From Euborellia annulipes (Eukaryota > Arthropoda > Insecta > Dermaptera > Anisolabididae), in NCBI GenBank assembly GCA_023213315.1, contig JAKCPI010012715.1, positions 1 to 64,000 of the forward strand: a DNA stretch of 64,000 bases. Reading direction: 5' to 3'. The notes beneath the pieces are model-generated. The model was not told where the DNA came from and did not search any database. It was given only the letters and a program-made list of their open reading frames with translations. The first letter of the stretch is position 1. Each line of letters begins with the position of its first letter. The translations under genes and the position numbers were made by a program. Shown here in pieces: positions 12,690 through 24,059 of this stretch.

Positions 12690-13307
12690 TTTGAAAAAAT
12701 TGTAGCATAGGATTAATTAAAGGCAAGGTGAATACCGCCTACAGCGGGCAGCGTATCCAACCAAATAAATGCCTCTTAATTAAAAGAATGAACAGGCAGG
12801 CTCATTAAATGGAAGCCTTAGGCTTTTTATAATTTATATACCCTGCCAGGTATATTATATTTAGAGTTAAGTTCAAAAAGTCATATCAGTCAGGCTATGT
12901 CGAGTTTCTTTTCTTTAATTCATTGCTAAAAAAAAGTTTTTATTTAAAAATACGGATTTGAATATTTCTTCTTTTTTTTGGGGTTTTAAAATAAGTATCT
13001 TATTTAAATGTATATTTTCTTATTATCAAGGATTTTTTTTTTTTTAACTTTTCGCATCGTCTCAAGAAATTTTTTTTAACATAATTATGTAAGAATAAAG
13101 TTTCGATGGAAAATTACCTCAATTTTTTTTTTTAACTCTTCTATGGTGTGACTTAACGCATAGCATCTTAGTTAACTTGACCACTTGCATTTCATAACCA
13201 TCCAATACTTTCTCTCTCTATAGATTTCATATATGGACCCTGTTATGCAAATGTGTGTCAAAGGCCAAAAAAATTCAAAATTGAGTTAAGCCCGAAATAT
13301 TGTTTCA
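12690..13307. other. AT-rich stretch, nothing recognised
   Basis: No repeat family or coding sequence recognised apart from a family E end at 13200-13240 (ccaatactttctctctctat). Confidence 0.5.
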
Positions 13308-13366
13308 AAGGTTATGGAGAAAGAAAAACCAGCGAGTGCTTTCCACGTTAAGATAATTTATTCGCA

Positions 13367-13401
13367 GATATTTCGGTAAGCCTAACGCAAACCATCCTCA
13401 G
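13367..13401 (-). ncRNA. hammerhead ribozyme motif, left arm
   Basis: Minus strand CTGAGGA, stem II GGT..ACC extended by a second helix, GAAAT, ATC as the cleavage triplet. Three bases after ATC (TGC) pair with GCA before the core, giving a short stem I. Confidence 0.78.
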
Positions 13402-13687
13402 TGCTTCAAATTATATTAATATGATTGTGGAGCGTTTAATAAATTCATAAAATGCTTGAGAAGCCATTCATATATGGAGGGGACAAAATCGAATGAAGCA
13501 AGTCACTGAGAGAAAAATAGCATCTATATACATAAGACACAATCGAATTTTTGTATGCTTTAAGATAATTTCTCACAGTGACCCACCAGGCGCGTGTACT
13601 TTCTAATACATCCCCTCCATATATAGAATGGCTTCTCAAGCATTTTATGAATTTATTAAACGCTCCACAATCATATAATTTGAAGCA

Positions 13688-13722
13688 CTGAGGATGGTTT
13701 GCGTTAGGCTTACCGAAATATC
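13688..13722 (+). ncRNA. hammerhead ribozyme motif, right arm
   Basis: Plus strand copy of the motif at 13367-13401, identical in the core. The two face outward in a palindrome. ATC replaces GTC at the cleavage triplet, which the NUH rule allows. Confidence 0.78.
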
Positions 13723-13780
13723 TGCGAATAAATTGTTTTAACGTGGAAAGCATTCGCTGTTTTTCTTTCTCCATAACCTT

Positions 13781-15479
13781 AATACTGTTGACCCAGCATA
13801 CTTCGTTTCGTTTACTTCATATTGTTTCAAATGCTATAATTAATAATATTTTTTATGAAATATGTCCTAAAAAAATTTATATTTAATGTAAAAGCTTAAA
13901 ATTATTTTTACAATATTTCAATGCAGGATTTTTATTTTGCAAAAATGATTTATGTACCTAACACGTTGTTTTTTATGATGTTAACAACCAATGTTATTTA
14001 ACCTATATTATATATTGTTTACCTTAAATAAACCAAAATCCTTTTTTTTTTTTTTGAAAAATGAGAAATGAATTCGTAGATGTCAAAATTTAATTTTTTG
14101 ATATTATTCCTGATAATGAAGATGAGGATCAGAGCGATTTCGAAAAGACAACAAAATAAATAATATTAAGTCGATTTCTATTATAACTTTGATTTACTGT
14201 TGCCATGTTCACTTGCATTCAGGAATTAAGTGATGAGAAAATTTTGTTATCTCTTTGTATTTAATTTTAAAACATTAATACTATTTAAAATTATTTAATG
14301 TAATTTTGACATAAAAAGTTTCTATGCTATTAGTATTAAATATAACCATAAAAGAACTTTAATAATATCTTCGTTTTAATTTTTGAATTATAACCTAAAA
14401 TTATTTTATTAATATAAATAGTGCATAGATTAATTTACAATCATGTGTCAAGAGACTTTGAAGCATTTTTGCAAATATAATTGGACTTGGAGAATTTTTT
14501 CTATTTTATTGTTTATTCTCTAAATTAGTCATATTAATTAAAATAATTAAATAATTAAATCTCTCTAAGGAAAAATAATAAAAATGGTTATATAATTAAA
14601 TTTTTCTTTATTTTTTTTTACTTTAGGGACTCGAATTGAATAAAGACAGACAGACAGCCTTGCAAGCAAATGGTGTGCACCGCCGGCAAGTGCTGCCTCT
14701 GGTGTCAATTTTATAAAACCTTTTGTTAAAATGAAATTATTCTTTAATTTAATCAAACAAATTTCATAAAATTAGCATAAATATCACGGAGGGGACAACC
14801 TTAAGTGGAGGGGAGGGGGCCCCCTCCTCGAAAAAGCAAAAATTCAAATATTATGGGTTCTAAGGGGCCCTGGAAAGGCATTTGAATAGAAAGAGAGCGA
14901 AGGTAATGAGTGCGAGTGAGACGGAGATAGTCGCTTAAAGATGCTGAGTCTCCGCTCTTGGTGCACATAAACCGGATTGCAAACAATACGCGTGACGTCA
15001 TCTTTTCTTAGAAGCTATAAAAGAGAGAAATAAAAATAAAATTATTTTTTTTTTATATTCATCAAATTAGAAGACAAAAACAAATTAAATGAATATAAAA
15101 AAATTATTTTAATAAAAGGAAATAAATATATTCTCTAACTTTTGATTGATAATTGAGGTGGGATTTATTTATATTTTTCTTCCTGAGACGGGTGTTAAAA
15201 TTAATTGTATTTTCAATTTATATTTCTCGGCCTCTAAGATCATTTGACTTTTGGGAAATTAAATTAAAATGACTTCCAGCAGGTGAGAGACTCAACACTC
15301 AGCGGGTCACCTATCCACGGTCCAGCAGTTCTTAGCCTTGCTTAACCCGAATTTTCTCGATTGATTTTTTTCTGCCTTTTAGAAGCTATTAAATTTAAAA
15401 AAGTTATTTTTTCTTTTTATATTCAACAAATTAAAAAAAAAAAAATTATTTTAATAATTACCTTCGATAACTAAAAATC
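13781..15479. other. AT-rich stretch with two GC-richer islands
   Basis: 14630-14720 and 14780-15000 are less AT-rich. 14600-14672 has a polypyrimidine tract, tttag and a later gtgtgc that could bound a tiny exon, but no protein is recognisable. The remainder shows nothing. Confidence 0.4.
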
Positions 15480-15790
15480 TATTCAGTTTATGAAAAAAAT
15501 GTCAAAGAATAAAAACTTTTTAAAATTGAGTATTTTATCATAATATAACAAAGAAATTGAAAATTTCGAAATTTCTGAAAAAACTTTTTAGGTAAAGTAC
15601 TACTTCCAAGTGACGTATTTACTCCAAAAGTTGATAGAAATCTACAATTTTAGTGTGAGGGGCATATACCAAATTTCATCCATCTAGCTGCTTTGGTTTT
15701 TAAGCAATCGTGTTCACACACACCCAGACGTAATTCCAAAAGAATATACGAGAAAGTCTCGGGGAAGGCATTTTTTCATAAATAAGAAAA
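15480..15790 (-). repeat. family D dispersed repeat
   Basis: Inverted relative of 40378-40910, followed by a G/C-rich hairpin at 15797-15858 (ggcggggggtccagggg and cccgaagacgggcgccgcgg). Confidence 0.68.
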
Positions 15791-16054
15791 GGCAAGGCTC
15801 TGTTGGCGGGGGGTCCAGGGGTGCGAAGCCCGAAGACGGGCGCCGCGGCTGCTAGGCCTACATACAAAATTTCATAAAAATTGGAAAACATTTTTTTTAA
15901 TGTGTAAAATATTCCAAAGAGGATTTTGAATTAAAATTTACAAGCAAATCCCCGTATGGGGATTTAACATTGGATCTCTAGATGGAAGAACCGGAAAACG
16001 AATCTGAAATACATCAGTAAAGGGTACTATTTTTGAATTTTAATCCTTAAAGCC

Positions 16055-16297
16055 GCCCTCGGGGCTTGGTGTAGAGGTTAGCGTGCTAACCTCGTATACC
16101 AAACGTCGCGGGTTCGGACCCCAGGCAGTCCGATGATTTTATTTAAGCCATTGGCTTAAATAAGAATGCCTGGACCCCCAATATATATAAATTCATAAAT
16201 AACGGTTATCGTCAAAGTCTTAAATGGCCTAAGTTGCCAAAAAGACTGTGTGAATGTGTGTGAATGTTTAAAAAAAAAAAAAAAAAAAAAAAAAATT
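16055..16297 (+). mobile_element. tRNA-derived SINE, complete
   Basis: The head gccctcggggcttggtgtag with a B-box-like gggttcggacccc looks like an RNA polymerase III promoter. It is followed by a gccatttggataccaaat-type palindromic middle, a gttgccgaaaagact-type tail and an A run. Flanked by cttaaagcc (16046-16054 and 16298-16306), a 9-bp target duplication. Encodes no protein; it would rely on LINE machinery. Confidence 0.9.
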
Positions 16298-16528
16298 CTT
16301 AAAGCCAATTTTGAGAAAATCTAAAAAAAGTACATCAGTACTAGGCTAGTACTTTTGATCCAATTTTGTTTAAAAGATGATTTTCAAGTCTGAGGAAAGT
16401 GCTTAACTTAAATATAAAAGTAGATTCGAAGGACTTAATAGCTGGTAGTTCAATAAGGATAGGCGAAAAGAAGAAGAAAATTCGCAGCTAGATGTATTAT
16501 ATTTCATTATCTTTATTCCCATCATTTT

Positions 16529-16560
16529 GACGTTTCGATCCCGGTTGGGATCATCCTCAG
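16529..16560 (-). ncRNA. hammerhead ribozyme motif, intact core
   Basis: Minus strand CTGAGGA, a six-pair stem II GATCCC/GGGATC with an AACC loop, GAAAC, GTC. The bases after GTC (AAC) pair with GTT before the core. It is the left-end partner of 23391-23422. Confidence 0.87.
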
Positions 16561-16603
16561 AACTAATGTGCACAATAAGAGATAAATAGATTAGTATTGG
16601 GAA

Positions 16604-17000
16604 CAGTGGCGTAGCGAGAGGGGGGGCAAGGGGGGGTCATCATGCCCCGGGCGCTACTCACAAAGGGGCACCAAACAAATTCGTAAAACAAAAAATAATT
16701 ATAATGTCCGGCAAAAAAATTAAAAATATTTTCCGCGTGACGGAAAAATTTGGTTCCGCAAAAAAAAATAAAAAAGGGGAAAAATTCCGCCAAAACTTAG
16801 CCTCCCTAAAAAAAAAGGTAAAATGATTTTAAAAGCAGGGCAAAAAATTTTCCGCAGGCAAAATAATTTTTGAGTTCGGGGCCCCCAAAAAAATTTCTAT
16901 ATACGCCCCTGTATAATGTTATGGTTTTTGAATGCGGGGGGGGGGGGGGGGCTAAAAAGGAATTGAGCCCAGGGCGCGAGTTAAGCTCACTACGCCACTG
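16604..17000. mobile_element. hAT-like element with cagtggcgtag ends
   Basis: Ends cagtggcgtagcgag and ctcactacgccactg, flanked by attgggaa and attaagaa (two mismatches). The interior has ccccgggcgctactcacaaa, a C/G-rich hallmark shared with the copy at 22313-22585. The mirror arm of the palindrome lacks it at that spot. Confidence 0.8.
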
Positions 17001-17340
17001 ATTAAGAATCTACTTTTGTTATTTTTGTACCTCAATTATTTTTCGAGTTATACTCAAAAAACGATACAAAATTTGAGGAGGTCTTAATATCATTAAACAT
17101 AAAGGGTAGAAGATATTTAAGATATCGAATAAATTCTGTATTTAATGCAGATAACGAATCAATAAACACAAATTTTATATCTTTTTTAGTTTTTAGCAAA
17201 TTTACGAAAATTCAAGCAAACATAGATGTCACATTCTCTTATTAAATAGAGCAAACTAGTAATTGACATAAATGTGTAAGATTCAGGATTTAGTGCTGAT
17301 TCTAATGCACTATTCACTATTTCTATGTATTGAATAGTTT

Positions 17341-17700
17341 AATAATGTTTAATGGCTGGAAATATATTGAGGAAGGATATAAATGCAGGCAGCCAAGAAA
17401 TAAAAAACGCTCTCGATTCCCTTTGAATGTCCAGACGTTTCGGGCAAAATTTATTCGCCCATCCTCAGTGAACTATTCTAGTGGGAGAGAGTTAAGTCTC
17501 CTTTGGTATACATAGTGGTTGTTAGGTCCTACTACGTATTCTATTTAATGTAACAATATGATGATAAATGAGTTTTTTGTTATTAAAATTTTTTGCTATT
17601 TTCATAGGCAAGATATAATGAAGTAATGTAACGTCTGGACATTCAAAGGGAATCGAGAGCGTTTTTTATTTCTTGGCTGCCTGCATTTATATCCTTCCTC
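17341..17700. mobile_element. 360-bp palindromic hammerhead element with 13-bp target duplication
   Basis: Flanked by tattgaatagttt on both sides (17328-17340 and 17701-17713). Arms of about 90 bp (from 17358 and to about 17700) are inverted copies containing ggcagccaagaaataaaaaa. The left arm holds an intact hammerhead; the right arm kept only the flank. The opposite arm of the 7-kb palindrome at about 21775 has the uninterrupted site, so insertion came after palindrome formation. Confidence 0.85.
17434..17468 (-). ncRNA. hammerhead ribozyme motif, intact core
   Basis: Minus strand CTGAGGA, stem II GGGC/GCCC with a long AT-rich loop, GAAAC, GTC. Bases after GTC (TGGA) can pair with TTCA before the core. 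Confidence 0.83.
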
Positions 17701-18514
17701 TATTGAATAGTTTTTTTTTATTATTTTGAAAAGAAAAAAAATTCATCTGTCAAAATTAATTAAAATCGATTTTTTATTATTTTTAGGACATTCCTTGGCC
17801 GAAAATGGATTGTTTTAGTTAGAATATTTTATATTTTAATTTATAAAATCGATATCAAGCCCTAAATGTGTTTATTTAATTAAAAAACAATAAATTAAAA
17901 AATATTGGCGGGAGTTGACATTCCAAGTCGTGAGTGTCATCAACAAACCCTCATTTTATGTGGGCGTAGCTAAATAGAAAAATTCCTATGGCTTTATGAT
18001 TGATTCAAGAGACCAGTTTTGCATTTTGCCTCAAATCCGTGAATAAATAAGAGAGATTTAGCGATTTTTTGAAAAGCGATCTCGCGGTAGACGAAAGGCT
18101 TAGACAAGAGTTACGCAAGTCTCCCTGGCTGGTCTCTGGGCGCCGATCGAATTGGAAAAAAAATTTGATGCTCTTCCATTAGTTGAAATAATTGTCAAAT
18201 TGATTGATTTCATTTGTTTATACTCAAATTTTATAAAATTTAATCCTAAAAATGGCTATAAAATCTTATAATGTTACTAAATTAACGGATCTTAGAAGAT
18301 TTTTTTATACATGTTGTGGGTTGTGTATAAACAACGATTTGGTAAAATAACATTAACAAGCGTCAAAAATTGAAAGCCTGAATTGATAAAAACAAGGATT
18401 AGAATATTGTCACAAGAGGAGATAAAATTTCATCTAATTTTGATATGAAATGAAATCTTTTTTTTTTTTTTAATCAAATAGGAAGAATAAAATGAGCAAG
18501 CAGCTAATAACACT

Positions 18515-19205
18515 AGTCGACAAAAATGAACTTTTTTTCTTTCACAAGAATGAAGATATGAAATTCTAGAAATATTTTTCATGCTGAATTCAAATATCAA
18601 TTCAGTTTTTCCCCATCAGGCACAGTTTTAGAGATATAGAGCAAAATAGATTTTGATCGGAAAAAGTGCTCTAAAACGGCTTTTATTTAGAATGTTCAAA
18701 TTATTTTTAATGGGACACCCCGTCAAATTATGCAGATAGTTAGAATACATATAAATTTTAAGTTTCATCCCAATCGGAGGTCATTTAGACGTGCCGCAAA
18801 CGGCTAAAAGTTTAGAAAAAGAGAAATTTTCAAGATTTTTTTTTGCTTTGGTCACCCCTAATACAATTTTAGATATCCCTGAATGCAAAAAACATATATT
18901 TACGATATTCTATAGTTCTTTGGCTTTCTAAAAATCATTCATTCTTAAAAATCTGTTAATTATTAACGAAATTATGAACAAAAACGTCAGCAAAGAAAAA
19001 ACACAAGTAAACTCACTGGTCTAAAAAAATGGACCTCTTGTTCTTTCAGAAGTATAAAGAAAGATATCAGATTCAAAAAAATATTTTTTTTAATAATATA
19101 TAATAAAGTTAGTGCCCGTGAACCTATGCTCCAAAAGGATACATTAGCTTCTCGTAGATAGGGTTCGCTTTTTAATTCAATTGAAGTTTATTCTTTTCGA
19201 CCAGT
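18515..19205. mobile_element. longer element with actRgtcga ends
   Basis: Left end cactagtcgacaaaaatga and right end ttttcgaccagtg; an internal second copy of the left end at 19012-19075 in the same orientation. It lies in the unmatched centre of the 7-kb palindrome. No transposase frame. Confidence 0.6.
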
Positions 19206-19463
19206 GAGTGTAAATTCTAATTTGAAAGTTTAAAACACTTTAGATTCCAAAATCATAAATCAATTATTTTTTATATGCTCTTAAAAATGTATATTCTCAT
19301 TTTGCTCTCAGAATTGTTTGAAGCACACTTTACTCTTGTACTTCATAGGAAAGATAGGGGAACCAAATGGCTTAAATAAGAGGATTGTGTCTTTTTCCTT
19401 ATCCTTTTCATTCATTGTATATTTCAATATGCTGTTCAACTATATATAGGAAAGATAGGAGAA

Positions 19464-19729
19464 GCCCTCGGGGCTTGGTGCAGAGGTTAGCGTGCTAACC
19501 TCGTATACCAAACGTCGCGGGTTCGGACCCCAGGCAGTCCGATGATTTTATTTAAGACAATTGGATACCAAATGGCTTAAATAAGAATGCCTGGACCTGT
19601 ATATTAAATAAATAACGGATATCGTAAATGTCTTATATGGCCTGAGTTGCCGAAAAGACAGTGTGAATGTGAGTGTGAGTGTGAGTGTGAATGAGAAAAA
19701 AGTGTGAATGTTTAAAAAAAATATCTGGT
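19464..19729 (+). mobile_element. tRNA-derived SINE
   Basis: Same family as 16055-16297, full length, ending in a short A run before a family E hairpin remnant. It sits in the centre of the 7-kb palindrome, where it has no mirror copy, so it is a later insertion. Confidence 0.85.
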
Positions 19730-20055
19730 GTGACAAGCACAGCCAAAGTTAAGAGAAATTTGTGTGACCATCATAACAAATTTTTTTTTCTACGAGTCTT
19801 TAAAATTCTTTTTAATCTGTCCGAAGATATAATTTTAATTTATTATTTTATTTTCTTAGAAACGAGGAGGAGGGGGAGGCGCCTTGGTCAAGCGCAACAA
19901 CCAGAGAGGCGGGGAGGGGAGGCAGCAGGCAGGCTCCGCCCCTCCGTTGCTCCGATTAAGAGGTCCAATTAATTACACAGAGAAAAGAAATAAAACGTTG
20001 AATCTTCAAATGTCTCTAACTCGCAAACCGCTTCTTCAATTTGCATCCGATTTTT

Positions 20056-20739
20056 ACTTTCTCTTACCTATGTATATATGTAATATATATATAGAGAGAA
20101 AGTATTGGATTCATGTCAAAAATTCGATGTCGAGATTTTGATGGATCTTCACGTTTTGAGGTCCCCTGAATCCAAAAAACTGGTTTTCGCGACATGGTCT
20201 GTCTGTGGGTGGGTGGGTGGGTGTGTGTGTGTGTGTGTGTGGGTGGGTGGGTGTGTGTTCAATTTTAAGGATGAAGGAATTAAGCTACGAGGTTGAAATT
20301 TTATATTTAAGTTAAACACCCCCCGGGACCGGAAAAATAAGCTTTTAATCGAAATCGGCCAAAGAGTACTAGTACTTTACTGATGTACTTTTTCAGTTTT
20401 TTTCGATTTTCTCAAAATTTGCTCCAACGATTTTTTTTAAAATTCAAAAATCAATTATTATTTAGATTCTCTTTCAAATGTATATTCTCATTTTGCGATT
20501 GAAATCTTCTGAAGACCACTTTACTCTTGTATTTCATAGGGAAGATAGGTGAAATGGTTGCCATGGTAACAAAATATAAATATTTTCCCATACTTATAAA
20601 TTTTACATCTGAATTCATGTTCCATACTGTCGGGAACTAAATACATGTCGACACAAAAAATCTGGTGTGACAAGCACAGAACACAACTTTCGATTACCGA
20701 AGGTAAGAGAAAGTTGTGTGCTGTGCGCCAGTCACACCA
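20056..20739 (+). mobile_element. family E element, complete, with target duplication and empty site
   Basis: An unclassified 684-bp noncoding element. It starts actttctcttacc, has a ttggattcatgtc block, a gtactagtactttactgatg block and a gaagaccactttactcttgt block, and ends in an 80-bp hairpin beginning tctggtgtgac. It is flanked by gattttt on both sides and splits a family B repeat; the unsplit site is at about 5425-5450. Other copies are at 36749-39133, 45767-47070 and 58738-59402. No open frame is shared between copies. Confidence 0.8.
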
Positions 20740-22312
20740 GATTTTTTGTAATGAGTTTAGAATTTCCTAGAGATTACTTAGATGAAGCTAAAATTTAATA
20801 TTTAAACATTTATTTTTTTCATTATATCTCACCATCCGATTAGCCAATCAGATGAGAGTAAAAAGGATCATTGATCTATATTCTCTGAATTTTTGCCTAC
20901 GTGTATATAAAATTTCTAGTCGTCTAGCTCCAATGGTTTCGTTAAATTAGCGCTCTAAAGGTTTAGACCCGCTCAACGAATGTGCTCGGGGTCCATGCAG
21001 AGCAAGACTCGCTCTAAAAAAAAAAAATTTCATATCATATCAGAATTGGATGAAATTTTATGTCCTCTTGAGACAATATTCTAGTCCTTGTTTTTATCAA
21101 TTCAGCTTTCAATTTTTGAGGCTTGTTTATTTTATTTTACCAAATCGTTGTTTATACACACAACCCATAACATGTATAAAAAAAAACTTCCAAGATCCGT
21201 TAATTTAGCAACATTATAAGATTTTATAGCCATTTTTAGGATTAAATTTTATAAAATTTGAGTATAAACAATTGAAATCAATTTGACAATTATTTCAACT
21301 AATGGAAGAGCATCAAATTTTTTTTTCCAATTCGATCGGCGCCCAGAGACCAGCCAGGGAGACTTGCGTAACTCTTGTCTAAGCCTTTCGTCTAGCGCGA
21401 GATCGCTTTTCAAAAAATCGCTAAATCTCTCTTATTTATTCACGGATTTGAGGCAAAATGCAAAACTGGTCTCTTGAATCAATTATAAAGCCATAGGAAT
21501 TTTTCTATTTAGCTACGCCCACATCAAATGAGGGTTTGTTGATGACACTCACGACTTCGAATGTCAACTCCCGCCAATATTTTTTAATTTATTGTTTTTT
21601 AATTAAATAAACACATTTAGGGCTTGATATCGATTGAATAAATTAAAATATAAAATATTCTAACTAAAACAATCCATTTTTGGCCAAGGAATGTCCTAGA
21701 AATAATAAAAAATCGATTTTAATTAATTTTGACAGATGAATTTTTTTCTTTTCAAAATAATAAAAAAAAAACTATTCAATATATAGATATAGTGAATAGT
21801 GCATTAGAATCAGCACTAAATCCTGAATCTTACACATTTATGTCAATTACTAGTTTGCTCTATTTAATAAGAGAATGTGACATCTATGTTTGCTTGAATT
21901 TTCGTAAATTTGCTAAAAACTAAAAAAGATATAAAATTGGTGTTTATTGATTCGTTATCTGCATTAAATACAGAATTTATTCGATATCTTAAATATCTTC
22001 TACCTTTTATGTTTAATGATATTAAGCCTCCTCAAATTTTGTATCGTTTTTTGAGTATAACTCGAAAAATAATTGAGATACAAAAATAACAAAAGTAGAT
22101 TCTTAATCCTCATCAAATCGCCCATATTTTCCCCGTGTCATATGTTTAAGAAGTGGTTAAATTAAAAATCTTATATTTTTAGAATTTGTATCAATTAATC
22201 GAAAACTATTAAGAGATATTAAAATTTCGTACGCAAATTCTTATTCAAGGTGAAATTTTATCCAGAAACGATGTATCACATGCCTTGTGTTGGTGTTTAA
22301 TAGATAGATAGT

Positions 22313-22585
22313 AGCTAGTGGCGTAGCGAGAGGGAGGGAGGGGGGCAAGGGAGTCATCATGCCCCGGGTGCTACTCACAAAGGGGCGCCAAATGGTCCGT
22401 AAAACAAAAAATTGCTGGATAATTTTTATTTTTATTATAATTGATTTCTGCAAAATACTGTATATTTTAAATTTAGTGCCAGTGTAATATAATAATTATG
22501 TATATTTTACATATAATATTATATGGTTTTCGAATAGGGGGGCGCTAAAAAGGTATTGTCCCCCGGGCGCGAGTTAAGCTCACTA
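22313..22585. mobile_element. second copy of the cagtggcgtag element, truncated
   Basis: Direct-orientation copy, gtggcgtagcgagagg to gttaagctcactac, cut at its right end where the long-TIR element 22586-23350 begins. Confidence 0.72.
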
Positions 22586-23350
22586 CTGGAAAACATTATC
22601 AATTATAAATTTTTTTCCTTTTTTTTCATCTGACAAGGAATGTCACCCAAAGGTGAATCGCCGATTCTTTTGAAACTTGGTGCATTTAAAGAACTCATCT
22701 AAAGATTAATTTAGATGAAGGGGGGGGGGGGGGGGGGGGGGCGGGGGCGGCGGGGGGCGAAAAGGGGGGAGGGGGGGAGCGGGAAAAAGTTTCAGGGATG
22801 GGCATACAGAAATATTTTTTTTTTTAATATTTTTAACTTAATCTATAAAATCAGTACAATAGTGAAATTCAATGAAAAAATGCTTAAAACAAATCGCATT
22901 CTTACAATAACTGCATTTTATAAAAGAAAAATCACATGATTCGTCTTTATAACATAAGTTATTTTCATTGTTGAAAGAAAATTCAACAGGATTATCGAAA
23001 TGACCAGGATGGCTTTGAGAATAACCCGATGCAAACCACGAGTATTTAATATCTTGGTGAAGAGAGAGCTGATTGTGTGCTAATGATTGCAAAATTAGTA
23101 TATTATTTCTCTGATATAAGTTGATATTTAAATTGAAAAGTATAACGCGATCAGATATGAAAATGAAATTTTAATTAAAAAAAAAATATTTCTGTATGTC
23201 CATCCCTGAAACTTTTTTCATCTAAATTAATCTTTAGATGAGTTCTTTAAATGCACCAAGTTTCAAAAGAATCGGCGATTCACCTTTGGGTGACATTCCT
23301 TGTCAGATGAAAAAAAAAAAAAAAAAAAAATTATAATTGATAATGTTTTT
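22586..23350. mobile_element. long-TIR DNA transposon remnant
   Basis: Inverted ends about 160-230 bp long (22586-22825 and 23186-23350), including ggtgaatcgccgattctttt and gggatggrcatacagaaata. The left arm has a 70-bp G-rich expansion at 22720-22790. The 360-bp interior carries an 84-codon frame on the minus strand. Confidence 0.78.
22838..23092 (-). pseudogene. possible transposase C-terminal Cys/His-rich fragment
   Basis: 84 codons inside the long-TIR element. The C-terminal half has regularly spaced CYKDESC, KCSYCKNAICFKHFF and HYC, a C-x2-C type zinc-binding look like the cysteine-rich tails of piggyBac-type transposases. Homology is not proved from pattern alone, and no catalytic region remains. 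Confidence 0.45.
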
Positions 23351-23390
23351 CCGATACTAATCTATTTATCTCTTGTTGTGCACATTAGTT

Positions 23391-23422
23391 CTGAGGATGA
23401 TCCCAACCGGGATCGAAACGTC
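23391..23422 (+). ncRNA. hammerhead ribozyme motif, intact core
   Basis: Plus strand counterpart of 16529-16560 with the same stem II and AACC loop and the full CTGAGGA, GAAAC and GTC core. It marks the right end of the 7-kb palindrome. Confidence 0.87.
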
Positions 23423-24059
23423 AACATGATGGGAATAAAGATAATGAAATAATAAATTTTCTTTTTCTTTTCACCTATCCTGATTAAATATAAAATTTCA
23501 TCCTTGTAGCCTTTTAAAACATTATTATTTTTATGCGAATAAGGAAATGAATTGAGAGTTGGTCGGAAAGTGAGAAAAGTCCAAATCTCTCAACATATAA
23601 AAGATAGACAAACGATTTCTTTTTTTTTTTTTATTCCATTTCTATAAAAATGAAATAAAAATGGTATCTAAAGAGAGAGAGAGAGAGAGAGAGTGGATGC
23701 AACATAAATGCAATCCAAAGATTGGTCCCATCTCATTCTGCAATGGATCAAAGGATCAAAGGGCCTTTGGCTACAAAACGAAACTTTCTAGTAATTTAAT
23801 AAAATAGTTATATCCATCCCTTTACTTGGGATATTTCTATAATTATATTCTATAACTTTATAGGGGCGTATATATTACTTTCTATTACCTATATTTATAA
23901 AGGAAAAAGTTTTCAATTTATAATCGATTTTGATGGAAATACACGGTCCCGTGAGTGAACAAAATATCTCAGGAACGAACAGAACTAGGAGATTGACATT
24001 TTATATTTAAGTTAGACACCCCCCTGGGAAGTGACACGAGGCTTTTAAACAAAATCGGC

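Larger units (their letters stand above)
13308..13780. mobile_element. palindromic PLE-like element with two opposed hammerheads
   Basis: Arms of about 190 bp (13308-13500 and 13600-13780) are inverted copies starting aaggttatggagaaag. Each holds one hammerhead. The spacer of about 100 bp has no coding capacity. Arms are nearly identical, so the element is young or gene-converted. No clear target-site duplication was found. Confidence 0.75.
16452..23486. mobile_element. 7-kb palindrome with hammerhead ends (PLE-like composite)
   Basis: Inverted arms share 16452-16603 with 23345-23486, 17001-17340 with 21940-22110, and 17701-18475 with 21015-21780. Centre sequence 18476-21014 is not shared and holds other transposons. 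Both ends carry intact hammerheads pointing outward. Breaks in arm matching are explained by later insertions: a hAT-like element (16604-17000), a palindromic element (17341-17700) in the left arm, and elements 22313-23350 in the right arm. No RT or GIY-YIG reading frame was recognised inside. Confidence 0.7.

Noticed and set aside
14600..14730. Tiny exon with good acceptor
   Set aside because: Too short and with no recognisable protein; the donor is weak and nothing can be joined to it in the window.
16055..16130. tRNA gene
   Set aside because: The tRNA-like sequence continues into a SINE body, has a target duplication and recurs many times; the anticodon arm is not a proper stem.
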